From the NCBI RefSeq assembly GCF_900095725.1, contig NZ_FMMP01000016.1, positions 62,001-126,000 on the forward strand: DNA of 64,000 nt. Direction: 5' to 3'. Both the position numbers and the translations under genes were made by a program. This document shows positions 46,601-54,568 of this stretch, piece by piece. The notes beneath the pieces are model-generated. The model did no database searches and was not told the DNA's origin. It worked only from the letters and a program-made list of their open reading frames with translations. Source of the DNA: Cellulosilyticum sp. I15G10I2. Lineage in GTDB: Bacteria > Bacillota > Clostridia > Lachnospirales > Cellulosilyticaceae. Numbering within the stretch: the stretch's first letter is position 1; every line of letters begins with the position of its first letter.

Positions 46601-46777
46601 GGAAGTGAGACCATGCAGCCAATGGGTATTGTTGTATTTGGAGGACTCAGTATTTCAACCCTTGTCACTTTATTACTCATTCCTACGATTTATATCCTCT
46701 TCGAACGACACGAAGAGAAAAAACAAGCCAGAAAGTCAGCCCGTGCTGCTAAAAAAGCTGAAGCTGTAAGTTTGTAA
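43673..46777 (+). CDS. RND family efflux pump (AcrB/HAE1 type)
   Basis: A 1034-residue proton-driven exporter with twelve membrane helices and two large extracytoplasmic loops. The N terminus has KRPLTIIMVFCVLIVFGYMG; the TM4 relay region reads GVGMVVDNSIVVIENI, with Asp-Asn where AcrB has Asp-Asp; and the second half repeats the pattern at IIPAFIGIILLVGIVVNNGIVLIDYIEQ. The central extracytoplasmic part has a Met/Gly-rich GGNMRSMMSGGNN and SSMGGMGGSGY. GGAGG precedes the ATG. The pump needs the fusion protein; the substrate is unknown. Confidence 0.93.
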   Translation: MNVTKVSVKRPLTIIMVFCVLIVFGYMGFTKMPLELMPDIEIPVISVSTVWGGAGPEDIDTQVTKVVEDAVSAVNGVDTVVSYSMEGVSVVILQFEFDIDMIEALNNVRNKVELVQANLPDGVNKSTVSQIDITAMPISQLVITSDLDDVTVMRYAEDIVQPAFEQVQGITSADIQGGSIAEISVIANSTMLERYGVTLDTISGIIRSSNLTVPYGTITEGENKITLRTAEELTSLEQIKALQIPNAVGKTIQLDKVCDVVYGYADQTSIYRYNGVDSLLLSINKQQSANTVQVMKDAKKTLAKLNTANPDYTLALVNDESEYINSAMNNVWSTLALSSIIALIVILLFLKDLRASVIVAVAIPLSIIGAVAALYFSGQTLNLITVGGLVLGVGMVVDNSIVVIENIFNKRHSTDLGIHDSAIVGTTSVTNAILASTLTSVAVFLPIFFTTGIAKIMFGALAQSIIYSLLFSIVVSITLVPSLFAKLSTGKKHKEVIEKPSPIFDKVKNGYEHLLKFCLTHKSIVIIGSLVILIVSFMKMSSIGMDLMPVADEGALSISMELPKGLSLESSDYYLTMAEEKLSAIPEIKNTTSSLGSGGNMRSMMSGGNNTASISVNLVDKKERERSTAEVSDDIRTLLATIPDCKIAVSMTDSSMGGMGGSGYSINVQGPDLDVLEVLAKQVEERIRGLEGFQDVESSLSDTTEEAQIKINTERALEWGINTQTVTSMLRMSIEGSTVTTAKIDGHTVDVNLKLEDEKIQSVNDLLNLKVRSASGENIPIGAFSHIVLADGLRSLSKTDGNYSISISATLKDLDMGTAQAAVLEATSDLNIPRDYSLVSGSNMEMMMESFASLAQALGISVILVYMVMVAQFESFKKPFIIMFSVPFAFVGVVWSLALAGSSLSIPAFIGIILLVGIVVNNGIVLIDYIEQLRKESDISLIDAVAHGSATRLRPVLMTTLTTVLAMVPQMLALGEGSETMQPMGIVVFGGLSISTLVTLLLIPTIYILFERHEEKKQARKSARAAKKAEAVSL

Positions 46778-46781
46778 ATAA

Positions 46782-46826
46782 CTCCTTAAAGACTATTTGA
46801 ATAAAGTACAAATAGTCTTTAAGGAG
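46782..46826. terminator. Hairpin after the RND pump gene
   Basis: A perfect 18-bp stem (46782-46799 with 46809-46826) and nine-base loop. The T-run is weak, so it may reduce rather than stop transcription into the response regulator gene. Confidence 0.6.
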
Positions 46827-46896
46827 CAAATAATATATAATAATACTAATTAAATGATTAAATTAATTATAAATTCGTATAAAGGAATGATGGGAT

Positions 46897-47589
46897 ATGG
46901 GTTATATATTAATAGCTGATGATGATATTGCTATTGCAGAACTTATTGCAGATAGTCTGACTGATGAAGGGTATGCAACGCGCATTGTTACAGATGGTGA
47001 ATCAGCACTTTGGACTATCAAAAAAGAATCTGAACAAATTGATCTCATTCTTTTAGATATTATGATGCCTCACAAAGATGGCCTAGAAATTTGTATGGAA
47101 GTACGGGCTATCACGCCATGTCCTATTGTATTTGTCAGTGCCAAATCTTCTGATCGCAATAGAATATTGGGACTTGATATCGGAGCAGATGACTATATTA
47201 CCAAGCCCTTTATAGTTGCTGAACTTGTAGCTAGAGTTAATGCCCACGTACGCCGCGAAAAAAGAAAACTAAAACATGATGAAAGTTTAATTACTCTAGG
47301 TGATATTGTCATTGACAAGCAAAATGGTATTGTCAAGCGAAATGGCCTGCTAGTTGACTTATCTACCAGAGAATTTCAAGTGTTTTCTTATTTAGTGGAT
47401 AATATGGGTAAAGTTTTATCCCGCGAACAAATCTTTGAAAATGTATGGGGTAATACTTTTGGTGATCTTAATTCTGTTACCATACACATCAAAAACATAC
47501 GCGGTAAATTAGACCCTGATAATCAACTAATCCGTACCGTATGGGGAGTTGGTTACCGCCTTGTAAAGGGGGGAGCGCGTTGCCTTTAA
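46897..47589 (+). CDS. Response regulator, OmpR/VanR family
   Basis: A 230-residue regulator: receiver domain with the acidic pair ADDD (7-10), the phospho-acceptor Asp in LILLDIMMPHKDG and the Lys in DYITKPFIV, then a winged-helix DNA-binding domain (DLSTREFQVFSYL; SVTIHIKNIRGKLDPDN). It lies between the RND genes and its kinase, whose start overlaps its last codons. Likely controls the efflux cluster and itself. Confidence 0.9.
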   Translation: MGYILIADDDIAIAELIADSLTDEGYATRIVTDGESALWTIKKESEQIDLILLDIMMPHKDGLEICMEVRAITPCPIVFVSAKSSDRNRILGLDIGADDYITKPFIVAELVARVNAHVRREKRKLKHDESLITLGDIVIDKQNGIVKRNGLLVDLSTREFQVFSYLVDNMGKVLSREQIFENVWGNTFGDLNSVTIHIKNIRGKLDPDNQLIRTVWGVGYRLVKGGARCL

Positions 47590-48728
47590 AAAAGAAGTTT
47601 GCCCTCATTCTTATTTTGGCTCTCGTTATTAATTTTGTGGCAATAGTCATTTATCTTTGGCTTTTTCTTGCTCGAGATATTGCAAATAACCTTCGGCATT
47701 TCCATGAACAATTCGCTGTTATTGTAGATGAACTAGGTCCTGCTACAACCTTGGGTGAGCTAGGTCCCATCTTTAAAGAAAAATTACAAGATAGAAGTGT
47801 CTTAAATGCTATTTTTTTACAAGCCGTCTATAATACTACCAAAGCTTCCTTAGCTTTTTTACCTATTTTATTAAGCGTCGTTTTATTTTATATCAATAAA
47901 GAAGTCTGTAAACCACTTAATAAACTCAATACCGCAATAGATAGTTTTAATCATAAAAATGGCTATTATGCTACCAAACATTCTAGAAATGAAATTTTAA
48001 AATTAAGCAATAATTTCTTTCTTATGTCTGAGCAAATAGAGCTAAGTAAGCGTCAAAAAAATGAATTTATCAGTTGTATCTCCCATGACTTAAAAACACC
48101 GCTTACATCTATTTTAGGCTATACACAAAGGCTGATTAATCCTGGTATATCCGATGAAAAAAAACGACTTAAGTATTATCAGACTATTTTAAGTAAGGCA
48201 AATACTATTCAAACGATGGTCGAAGAGCTTAATGCTTATATTATGGGAGAGATTCAAGAAGTAGCTTTGCAACGCGTTCCTATTAAAAAATTTTTAGATG
48301 AAGTTATTGAAGAGTATCAAGAGGAGCTTCTTACTTATAGTATTCACCTTACGCCCCATATTGATTTAGATGAGTCACTTAGCACTTCTTTAGATATTAA
48401 TCAAATACGCAGAGTCTTTGCCAATATTTTTTCTAACGCCGTTATTCATGGGGGAAAAAATATGCAGATTACCCTGACTGCCTTAAATCAGGACACAAAC
48501 ATTTTAATCAAAATAGAAAATAACGGACTGGCTCCTTCCAATTTAGACTATGATAAGGTCTTTGATCTTATGTATCAAGCGGATACCGCCCGCACAAGTC
48601 AAAATCACGAAGGGGGCGGATTAGGCCTTGCTATTGTTAAACAGATTATTCAAAAACATGATGGTAGTATTAAAGCCTATAAGCCTTTTGGTGGCGGCTT
48701 TGGGATAGAACTTACACTTCCTCTTTAG
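47580..48728 (+). CDS. Sensor histidine kinase (efflux-linked)
   Basis: A 382-residue kinase with two membrane helices (about 8-30 and 78-103) around a short extracytoplasmic loop of about 45 residues, a HAMP-like region, the phospho-acceptor His in SCISHDLKTPLTSILGY, the N box IFSNAVIHGG and the GGGLGLAIV motif. The start is a TTG at 47580 with GGGGGGAG just upstream; it overlaps the regulator gene by ten bases, so translation is coupled. The small sensor loop suggests detection within the membrane, as for agents that disturb it. Confidence 0.85.
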   Translation: MPLKKKFALILILALVINFVAIVIYLWLFLARDIANNLRHFHEQFAVIVDELGPATTLGELGPIFKEKLQDRSVLNAIFLQAVYNTTKASLAFLPILLSVVLFYINKEVCKPLNKLNTAIDSFNHKNGYYATKHSRNEILKLSNNFFLMSEQIELSKRQKNEFISCISHDLKTPLTSILGYTQRLINPGISDEKKRLKYYQTILSKANTIQTMVEELNAYIMGEIQEVALQRVPIKKFLDEVIEEYQEELLTYSIHLTPHIDLDESLSTSLDINQIRRVFANIFSNAVIHGGKNMQITLTALNQDTNILIKIENNGLAPSNLDYDKVFDLMYQADTARTSQNHEGGGLGLAIVKQIIQKHDGSIKAYKPFGGGFGIELTLPL

Positions 48729-48765
48729 CGCCTTATTAATTACTCTAAACTACCCAAATAAATGA

Positions 48766-48771
48766 TATACT
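48766..48771 (+). promoter_or_regulatory. -10 box upstream of the TolC-like gene
   Basis: TATACT about 70 bases before the start codon; no convincing -35 box 17 bases away, so it may need an activator. The perfect palindrome at 48792 lies in the predicted 5' leader. Confidence 0.4.
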
Positions 48772-48791
48772 ATTAAATCCTAATAGAAAGG

Positions 48792-48829
48792 ATAATGCAA
48801 TTGATAAGTTAACTTATCAATTGCATTAT
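48792..48829. repeat. Perfect 38-bp uninterrupted palindrome before the TolC-like gene
   Basis: Two 19-base arms with no spacer, centred between 48810 and 48811. The left arm begins ATAATGCAATTG and the centre reads AAGTTAACTT. It sits between the -10 box and the AGAGG ribosome binding site of the TolC-like gene. No T-run follows. It can act as an operator or as a hairpin in the leader RNA. Confidence 0.85.
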
Positions 48830-48843
48830 TAAGAGGTATAAAA

Positions 48844-49884
48844 ATGAAAATTTCCTTCAAAAAACTACTAACTGTCTTTATGAGCATTGTTTTACTCAGT
48901 GCACTGCCTTTGTCTGCTGCTGAACTTAAACCAGTTCTTAAGTTAGATGATGCTGTTCAATCTGCTTTTGTCCGCAGCAATCAAGTTTCATTAAATGTTA
49001 AAGAATACGATCTGCTTCGTGAACAACTTAAAGCCATTGAAGGAGCAAGTTTCGTCTCTTATCAAACCATGTACTTAACTAAGGCTAAAAATGAACAGCA
49101 AGCACAAATTATAAAAGATCAGATTACTTATGATATTACCAATCGTTATAACGCGCTTATCTTACTCGAAAAAGAGATTATGAATTTAGATGCAAGTATA
49201 ATGATCAACTCCAAAAAACTTCAAACTATGGCTCTTCAAAAAAAATTAGGCCTAGTCAGCACGCTGGAGTTCGATAACGCTCAAATTCAATTAGACATGC
49301 AAAAAAGTACCCACAAGGCAAAACTTGAGGCATTAACAAATGATCAAAACCATTTTAAAGTACTTACAGGCAAGGATCTGTCTAAGTATCTATTAGATGA
49401 TGCCATCTCTTATGAACCTTTTCGCATTACCGGCTCAGTAGAAAACTATACCAATAATAAAGCAGCTGATTATCTAAAATATGATAAAGATATCGTAGCC
49501 CTGCAAGCAGATAATATTCTGCAAGAAGGGGCTACACCAATGCCTTGGGCCGTTTACCTTGGTGAAAAATATAAGGTTGATAAAAATCTTTCTACTCTAG
49601 AAAATAATCAGGAAAAAATCAAACAAGGTTTAATCTCAAGCTATTCTACCTTGCTAAGTTTAGAAGAACAAATAGCCACCTTGCAAAATCAACTTAAACT
49701 TATACACAATCAACTTCAAATTGCAAAACTCCAAGCTGAAGTGGGTATGATAACAAAGTTAGACTACGATACTCAGCTTATAAAACTGCAAGATACGGAT
49801 TACGCTTTAATTAAACTTATTACTAACTATAATTCACTTAAAACAGCTATTCAAAAGCCCTGGGTTTCAAGTGGCGGTATGTAA
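48844..49884 (+). CDS. TolC-family (outer membrane efflux type) protein
   Basis: A 346-residue exported protein with a signal peptide (about 1-26) and long coiled-coil helices (about 40-175 and 240-340) in the pattern of the outer membrane efflux protein family; the blocks KLDDAVQSAFVRSNQ and the GLVSTLEFDNAQIQLDM / GMITKLDYDTQLIKLQD repeat mark the two halves. It is short for TolC (usually 420-480), with weak beta-barrel segments. In a presumed single-membrane clostridium it cannot form an outer membrane channel. It probably works with the RND pump and fusion protein on the outside. AGAGG precedes the ATG. Confidence 0.75.
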   Translation: MKISFKKLLTVFMSIVLLSALPLSAAELKPVLKLDDAVQSAFVRSNQVSLNVKEYDLLREQLKAIEGASFVSYQTMYLTKAKNEQQAQIIKDQITYDITNRYNALILLEKEIMNLDASIMINSKKLQTMALQKKLGLVSTLEFDNAQIQLDMQKSTHKAKLEALTNDQNHFKVLTGKDLSKYLLDDAISYEPFRITGSVENYTNNKAADYLKYDKDIVALQADNILQEGATPMPWAVYLGEKYKVDKNLSTLENNQEKIKQGLISSYSTLLSLEEQIATLQNQLKLIHNQLQIAKLQAEVGMITKLDYDTQLIKLQDTDYALIKLITNYNSLKTAIQKPWVSSGGM

Positions 49885-49923
49885 CTAGCTTATACTTAAT
49901 TCAGTTTTAATTATATATTTTAA

Positions 49924-49977
49924 CATAATGAAAGAGATGATTGCAGGATGTAATCGTCTCTTTCATTATGTTTTTTT
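49924..49977 (+). terminator. Intrinsic terminator of the TolC-like gene
   Basis: CATAATGAAAGAGA (49924-49937) pairs with TCTCTTTCATTATG (49957-49970), followed by seven T. Confidence 0.9.
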
Positions 49978-49996
49978 GAACAAATTATGCACTATT

Positions 49997-50025
49997 TTGA
50001 TAAAAAATCAAAAGTGTGTTATACT
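49997..50025 (+). promoter_or_regulatory. carD promoter (sigma-A)
   Basis: TTGATA (49997-50002), 17 bases, TATACT (50020-50025), 36 bases before the carD start. Confidence 0.8.
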
Positions 50026-50060
50026 AATAGAATAAGTCCATTTTATAAGGAGGTACGTAC

Positions 50061-50555
50061 ATGTTTAAAATTGGTGATAAGGTTGTCTGTCCTATGCGAG
50101 GGGCTGGTATTGTTGAAAATATTGAAAATAGAGATTTCTTAGGTAAAATTCAGGAATACTTTATTATAAAAATAATCAATACCGAAATGACTCTGATGAT
50201 TCCTAGTGATAGAATAGAAACTTCTAATATCCGCCTAATCAGTGACCCTTCTACTGCAGAACATGCTTTTCATACCCTTAGTCAATATGAAGAAGAGTCT
50301 GCCCAAGGTGTTAATGCAAAAGAAAGACGCAAAATGAATATGGATAAAATTACAAATGGTTCTCTAGTAGACTGTATTGAAGTAGTTCGTGATTTAACAC
50401 ATATTCATCAAAAAAAATCGCTTAATGCCAGTGAACGTGAAATGCTTATGAATGCCCGTAAATTTGTTATTAACGAAGTAAGTCTTGTTAAAAACATCTC
50501 TGAATCTCAAGCTAGTTCATTAATTGATAATATGCTTACAGACTCATTTCAATAA
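50061..50555 (+). CDS. CarD family transcriptional regulator
   Basis: A 164-residue protein with the N-terminal CarD/TRCF RNA-polymerase interaction domain (about 1-60: MFKIGDKVVCPMRGAGIVENIE, then TLMIPSDRIETSNIR) and a helical C-terminal domain (about 75-160). AAGGAGG precedes the ATG. Related proteins bind the polymerase beta subunit and promoter DNA and change transcription initiation. It is a single-gene unit with a clear promoter. Which genes respond cannot be told. Confidence 0.9.
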   Translation: MFKIGDKVVCPMRGAGIVENIENRDFLGKIQEYFIIKIINTEMTLMIPSDRIETSNIRLISDPSTAEHAFHTLSQYEEESAQGVNAKERRKMNMDKITNGSLVDCIEVVRDLTHIHQKKSLNASEREMLMNARKFVINEVSLVKNISESQASSLIDNMLTDSFQ

Positions 50556-50701
50556 TACTATATTCTAAACACTCTTTTCTGACTTTTATTTATTAATTTT
50601 TTCTTGCTCACCTTTTTTGTTTTTCATAATATTAACGGAATTTATCTGAAACATTATACATGTTTTCTTATTATGTCTGCATATATTCTGGGTAAAAAAC
50701 T

Positions 50702-50761
50702 ACTTTTGCCAATTAGAAAAGTAATGATTCTTGAGTCATTTCTTCTCTAATTGGCAAAAGT
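50702..50761 (+). terminator. Hairpin downstream of carD, probable terminator
   Basis: 16-bp perfect arms (50702-50717 with 50746-50761, ACTTTTGCCAATTAGA type), inner AATGA/TCATT pairing and a TTTTATTT tail on the plus strand. It is about 150 bases past the carD stop, so the transcript would have a long 3' part. Confidence 0.65.
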
Positions 50762-50769
50762 TTTATTTA

Positions 50770-51159
50770 CCATCTTATCCTTTGTGCTTTTAGGTATAAT
50801 CAGCGCTAAAACTTTAGATACTAACATTATTCATTTATTAATTATTTTATATATTTTTAAGTATTACTATATATAGAGTTTACTATATATATTATCGACT
50901 TATCTATTTAGGATGAATGTTTTTTAAAAAAAATAATTCCAATAAATCCTCTTTTAAAGCTCCCCATAATACTTGTCTTCTTTTTGAACTATTCTTTTAA
51001 ACAAACCCATTATTTTCAAGGGTTATATTCTACATACTTTTATATCATATTAGGACTTTCTAATTGTCTTTTAAAATGTTTTTTATATAATTTTCATCAG
51101 TAGTTATATAAAAATAGAAGTATTACTAAACTTTAAATATGGTAATACAATATTTAATA
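50770..51159. other. AT-rich intergenic stretch, no gene seen
   Basis: About 390 bases of very AT-rich sequence between the carD terminator and the speD promoter, with several TATATA runs. I see no open frame with a ribosome binding site, no long repeat and no known RNA motif. Confidence 0.5.
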
Positions 51160-51188
51160 TTGAATTATAGCTTGTTTTCCTTTATAAT
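51160..51188 (+). promoter_or_regulatory. spe operon promoter (sigma-A)
   Basis: TTGAAT (51160-51165), 17 bases, a perfect TATAAT (51183-51188). The predicted transcription start is about 50 bases before speD. Confidence 0.78.
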
Positions 51189-51247
51189 GTACCTTGCTAT
51201 AACAATATATTAAAATCTATGATAGAAGGAGATCTACTTAAAATAAG

Positions 51248-52093
51248 ATGAACACTATACAATCAAACAAAGTAAAACTACATGGATTTAATAATTTAAC
51301 TAAAACTGTTTCTTTTAACATGTATGATATTTGCTATACCAAAACCCCTGCTGATCGGCAAGCTTATATAGAGTATATTGATGAACAGTATAATGCTGAA
51401 AGACTTACTCAAATCTTAACCACAGTAACTGAAATTATAGGAGCAACTATTTTAAATGTAGCCAAGCAAGATTATGACCCACAGGGTGCTAGTGTAACCA
51501 TACTTGTTTCTGAGTATCCGACTTATAATGCTTCTCATGATACAAAGTCTGCATCTCCTGGACCGCTGCCTGATACTGTTGTCGCGCATCTCGATAAAAG
51601 TCATCTTACAGTACACACTTACCCAGAATATCATCCTTATGAAGGTATTAGTACTTTTAGAGCAGATATTGATGTGTCTACATGTGGCGAGATATCCCCG
51701 CTTAAGGCACTTAATTATCTTATTCACTCTTTTGATGCGGATATTATGACGATTGACTATCGTGTACGCGGTTTTACAAGAGACTTTACTGGGCATAAAC
51801 TATTTATAGACCATAAAATAGATTCGATACAAAACTTTATTCCTGAGCATATACGCATGATGTATAACATGATTGATGTGAATGTTTATCAGGAAAATAT
51901 TTTCCATACTAAATGCAAACTTAAGGGATTTGACTTAGATAATTATCTTTTTGGCTATACAAAAGATGAGCTTCATCGTGGTGAAGCAAAAATGATTGCT
52001 AAAAAAGTTAAAAAAGAAATGGACGAAATTTTCTACGGCACCAACGTAGCAGAAGCCATGTTTAATTTGGAGGAATATGATGAATCACTCTAG
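51248..52093 (+). CDS. speD: S-adenosylmethionine decarboxylase proenzyme
   Basis: Makes decarboxylated SAM, the aminopropyl donor for spermidine. The 281-residue protein is of the long E. coli type, and self-cleavage before Ser118 in [14 protein letters not shown] yields the pyruvoyl group. The Cys in [14 protein letters not shown] is the conserved proton donor site. The start is an ATG whose best ribosome binding site (AAGGAG, 51226-51231) is 16 bases away, which is unusually long; no other in-frame start is nearer, because a stop codon lies at 51239. Overlaps the next gene by 17 bases. Confidence 0.93.
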   Translation: MNTIQSNKVKLHGFNNLTKTVSFNMYDICYTKTPADRQAYIEYIDEQYNAERLTQILTTVTEIIGATILNVAKQDYDPQGASVTILVSEYPTYNASHDTKSASPGPLPDTVVAHLDKSHLTVHTYPEYHPYEGISTFRADIDVSTCGEISPLKALNYLIHSFDADIMTIDYRVRGFTRDFTGHKLFIDHKIDSIQNFIPEHIRMMYNMIDVNVYQENIFHTKCKLKGFDLDNYLFGYTKDELHRGEAKMIAKKVKKEMDEIFYGTNVAEAMFNLEEYDESL

Positions 52094-54404
52094 CACGCCT
52101 CTCTTTTCTGCGGTTGTAGAGTATGTTAATGAGGATATTACTTGCTTTGATGTACCTGGACATAAAAGAGGCAATTATTTAGAAGAACTTAGAGAAATAT
52201 GGGGCGATATGACACTTAAAATGGACATTAATGCTTCTAAGACGGTGGACAACCTGTCCCATCCAACTGGAGTTATCTTAGAGGCTGAGCACCTTATAGC
52301 TGATGCTTTTCATGCAGATAATGCTTTTATGCTAGTAAATGGCTCAACCTCTGGGATACAATATATGCTGATGAGTGCACTTAAAGAAGGGGATAAAGTA
52401 CTTTTACCTCGTAACGTGCATAAATCCGCTATTAATGCACTGATATTATCCGGCACAAAACCTGTATTTATCGAGCCAGAGATCGATAATGAATATGGGA
52501 TTGTAAATGGTATTACCCTCAAAGCTGTTAAACATGCTATTGATTTAAACAATAATATTAAAGCATTATTCGTTATTAATCCAACTTATTTCGGAGCCGT
52601 CTCTCATCTTAAAGAGATTATAGATTTTGCACACAGCATGGGTATTACAGTTCTTGTTGATCAGGCCCACGGCACACATTTTTCATTCCATCCTGATCTT
52701 CCCATAAATGCTGCAAAACTCGGTGCTGATTTAGTGACCGTAAGTATGCATAAAACAGGTGGTTCGCTTACGCAATCATCTATTTTATTGCATAATGAAG
52801 GACTTATAGAAAAAAACAAAGTTCGTTCTACCATTAATCTTCTACAAACAACTTCAGCTAATTATCTTTTAATGTGTTCGCTTGATGTGGCACGCAGAAA
52901 ATTAGTACTTGAAGGCAAAGAAAGACTTGATGAACTTCTGAAGCTTACCCTTGCTGCCAAAGAAGAGATTAGCCGGATTCCTGGGTTAAAATGTATAATT
53001 GGCAAAGACTATATCAATCATCAAGGCGTTTATCACTATGATGATTTAAAAGTCGTTGTCAAAGTTAATGATTTAGGACTATCTGGCTTTAATGTTTATG
53101 ATATATTGGCTAAGGAATATGCACTTCAAGTGGAACTAGCTGAGCCTAATGTAATCCTGGCTATTGTATCCTTCGGAGACAATGCCGCATCTATTAATAA
53201 ACTTGTCTGCGCTTTAAAGGATATAAGCAGACGTTACTATAAAACTTTTCCACCTTTAAATATAGATATCTCCTCCAGCCTTAAAAATCCTAAAATGCTG
53301 ATGACCCCTCGGGATGCTTACTATCACCCTAAAAAATTGATGCATATTACAGAAGCCAGTGGTCTTATCTGCGGCGAGTCTCTGATGATTTATCCACCGG
53401 GTATCCCTATAGTCATTCCTGGAGAGATGATTACTGATGACATGATTGAGCATTATCTTTACCTTAAAGGTGAAGGAACAGTTATTCTTAATGATGATGA
53501 TGACCCTTATATGATACAAATTTTAGATAAAACCCAGGAGGACAATATGATAGATTTATGGTATAGCGAAAATCATCAGGACGATACTAAATTTTCTATT
53601 AAAGTTAATGAGCATATTCACTCAGAAAAAAGTGAATTTCAGCAAATAGACTTTTTCAGCAGCAATACTTTCGGTAGATTCTTTACACTGGATGGCTTTA
53701 TGATGGTAACTGAAAAAGATGAATTTATATACCATGACATGATTGCTCATGTGCCTATGGCCGTTAATCCAGATATCAAACGCGTACTTATTATCGGTGG
53801 AGGCGATGGTGGGACTGCCCGTGAGATTTTACGTTATCCATCTGTTGAAAGAGTTGATATGGTTGAGATTGATGAACGTGTTGTACGTCTTTGTCAGAAA
53901 TTCCTTCCACAGACAGCTTGTAAAATAGATAGAGACAGAAGACTTACTTTGTATTTTGAGGACGGCCTTCAGTTTGTACAGGATGCCCCCAATAATGCAT
54001 ACGACCTTATATTAGTAGACTCTACTGACCCTATAGGTCCTGGAGAAGGTTTATTTACCTATGCCTTCTATAATAACTGCCAAAGAATTCTGAGTGACGA
54101 TGGTATTTTGATTAATCAACACGAGAGCCCTTATTATGCAAGTTACGCTTATGAAATGAAAAGAGCTCATTCTAAAATTAAAGATGCTTTCCCTATAGCT
54201 AAGGTGTATCAATTCCATATGCCAACTTATCCTTCTGGACATTGGTTGTTTGGCTTTGCATCTAAGAAGTATGATCCAATTAAAGACCTAAAAGCCGATA
54301 AGTGGCAAAGCTTTGGCCTTAAAACAGATTATTATAATACAGATCTTCATATAGGTGCCTTTATGCTTCCGACTTATGTAAGAGAAGAACTCGAGAACGC
54401 CTAG
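52077..54404 (+). CDS. Fused Arg/Lys-type decarboxylase and spermidine synthase
   Basis: A single 775-codon frame with two complete enzymes. Residues 1-490 are a fold-I PLP decarboxylase of the short SpeA/Orn-Lys-Arg type: DVPGHKRG (26-33), DQAHGTHF and the Schiff-base Lys226 in SMHKTGG. Residues 491-775 are spermidine synthase: GGGDGG (574-579), the [10 protein letters not shown] block and [13 protein letters not shown]. Each half has the normal length of the free protein. At the join the DNA has AGGAGG (53536-53541), five bases, then ATG (53547-53549) in the same frame. The start is one of two adjacent ATG codons (52077 or 52080) after GGAGG. Follows speD. The first half probably makes agmatine or cadaverine-like amine; agmatinase is not seen nearby. 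Confidence 0.9.
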   Translation: MMNHSSTPLFSAVVEYVNEDITCFDVPGHKRGNYLEELREIWGDMTLKMDINASKTVDNLSHPTGVILEAEHLIADAFHADNAFMLVNGSTSGIQYMLMSALKEGDKVLLPRNVHKSAINALILSGTKPVFIEPEIDNEYGIVNGITLKAVKHAIDLNNNIKALFVINPTYFGAVSHLKEIIDFAHSMGITVLVDQAHGTHFSFHPDLPINAAKLGADLVTVSMHKTGGSLTQSSILLHNEGLIEKNKVRSTINLLQTTSANYLLMCSLDVARRKLVLEGKERLDELLKLTLAAKEEISRIPGLKCIIGKDYINHQGVYHYDDLKVVVKVNDLGLSGFNVYDILAKEYALQVELAEPNVILAIVSFGDNAASINKLVCALKDISRRYYKTFPPLNIDISSSLKNPKMLMTPRDAYYHPKKLMHITEASGLICGESLMIYPPGIPIVIPGEMITDDMIEHYLYLKGEGTVILNDDDDPYMIQILDKTQEDNMIDLWYSENHQDDTKFSIKVNEHIHSEKSEFQQIDFFSSNTFGRFFTLDGFMMVTEKDEFIYHDMIAHVPMAVNPDIKRVLIIGGGDGGTAREILRYPSVERVDMVEIDERVVRLCQKFLPQTACKIDRDRRLTLYFEDGLQFVQDAPNNAYDLILVDSTDPIGPGEGLFTYAFYNNCQRILSDDGILINQHESPYYASYAYEMKRAHSKIKDAFPIAKVYQFHMPTYPSGHWLFGFASKKYDPIKDLKADKWQSFGLKTDYYNTDLHIGAFMLPTYVREELENA
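53536..53549 (+). promoter_or_regulatory. Internal ribosome binding site and ATG at the speA-speE join
   Basis: AGGAGG, five bases, ATG, in frame with codon 491 of the fusion. The site has normal strength and spacing, so free spermidine synthase may also be translated from the same mRNA. Confidence 0.75.
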
Positions 54405-54418
54405 CTTCCCAAAACATT

Positions 54419-54482
54419 AAACGCTCAAGAGGATATGCCAAAAGACTTTTTAATCTTATGGTATCTCCTTTTGAGCGTTTTT
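54419..54482 (+). terminator. Intrinsic terminator of the spe operon
   Basis: AAACGCTCAA (54419-54428) pairs with TTGAGCGTTT (54471-54480), with a further inner stem GGATATGCCA / TGGTATCTCC, followed by T residues. Confidence 0.85.
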
Positions 54483-54488
54483 AGTCTA

Positions 54489-54517
54489 TTGACATCCCTG
54501 ATACCTAATGATACTAT
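54489..54517 (+). promoter_or_regulatory. metY promoter (sigma-A)
   Basis: TTGACA (54489-54494), 17 bases, TACTAT (54512-54517), directly after the spe terminator. The 5' leader is only about 45 bases, so there is no room for a SAM riboswitch. Confidence 0.72.
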
Positions 54518-54568
54518 ATTTTCATTAAATATTGTAATATTTCGATATATTATTAGGGGGAAATGAAA

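Noticed and set aside
53500-53560. Frameshift or assembly error at the speA-speE join
   Set aside because: The frame is continuous, both halves are intact and of normal length and the junction codons are sensible; it is kept as a true fusion, with a note to confirm by reads.
54483-54562. SAM riboswitch upstream of metY
   Set aside because: Only about 80 bases lie between the spe terminator and the start, with a promoter inside; no S-box motif or terminator is seen.
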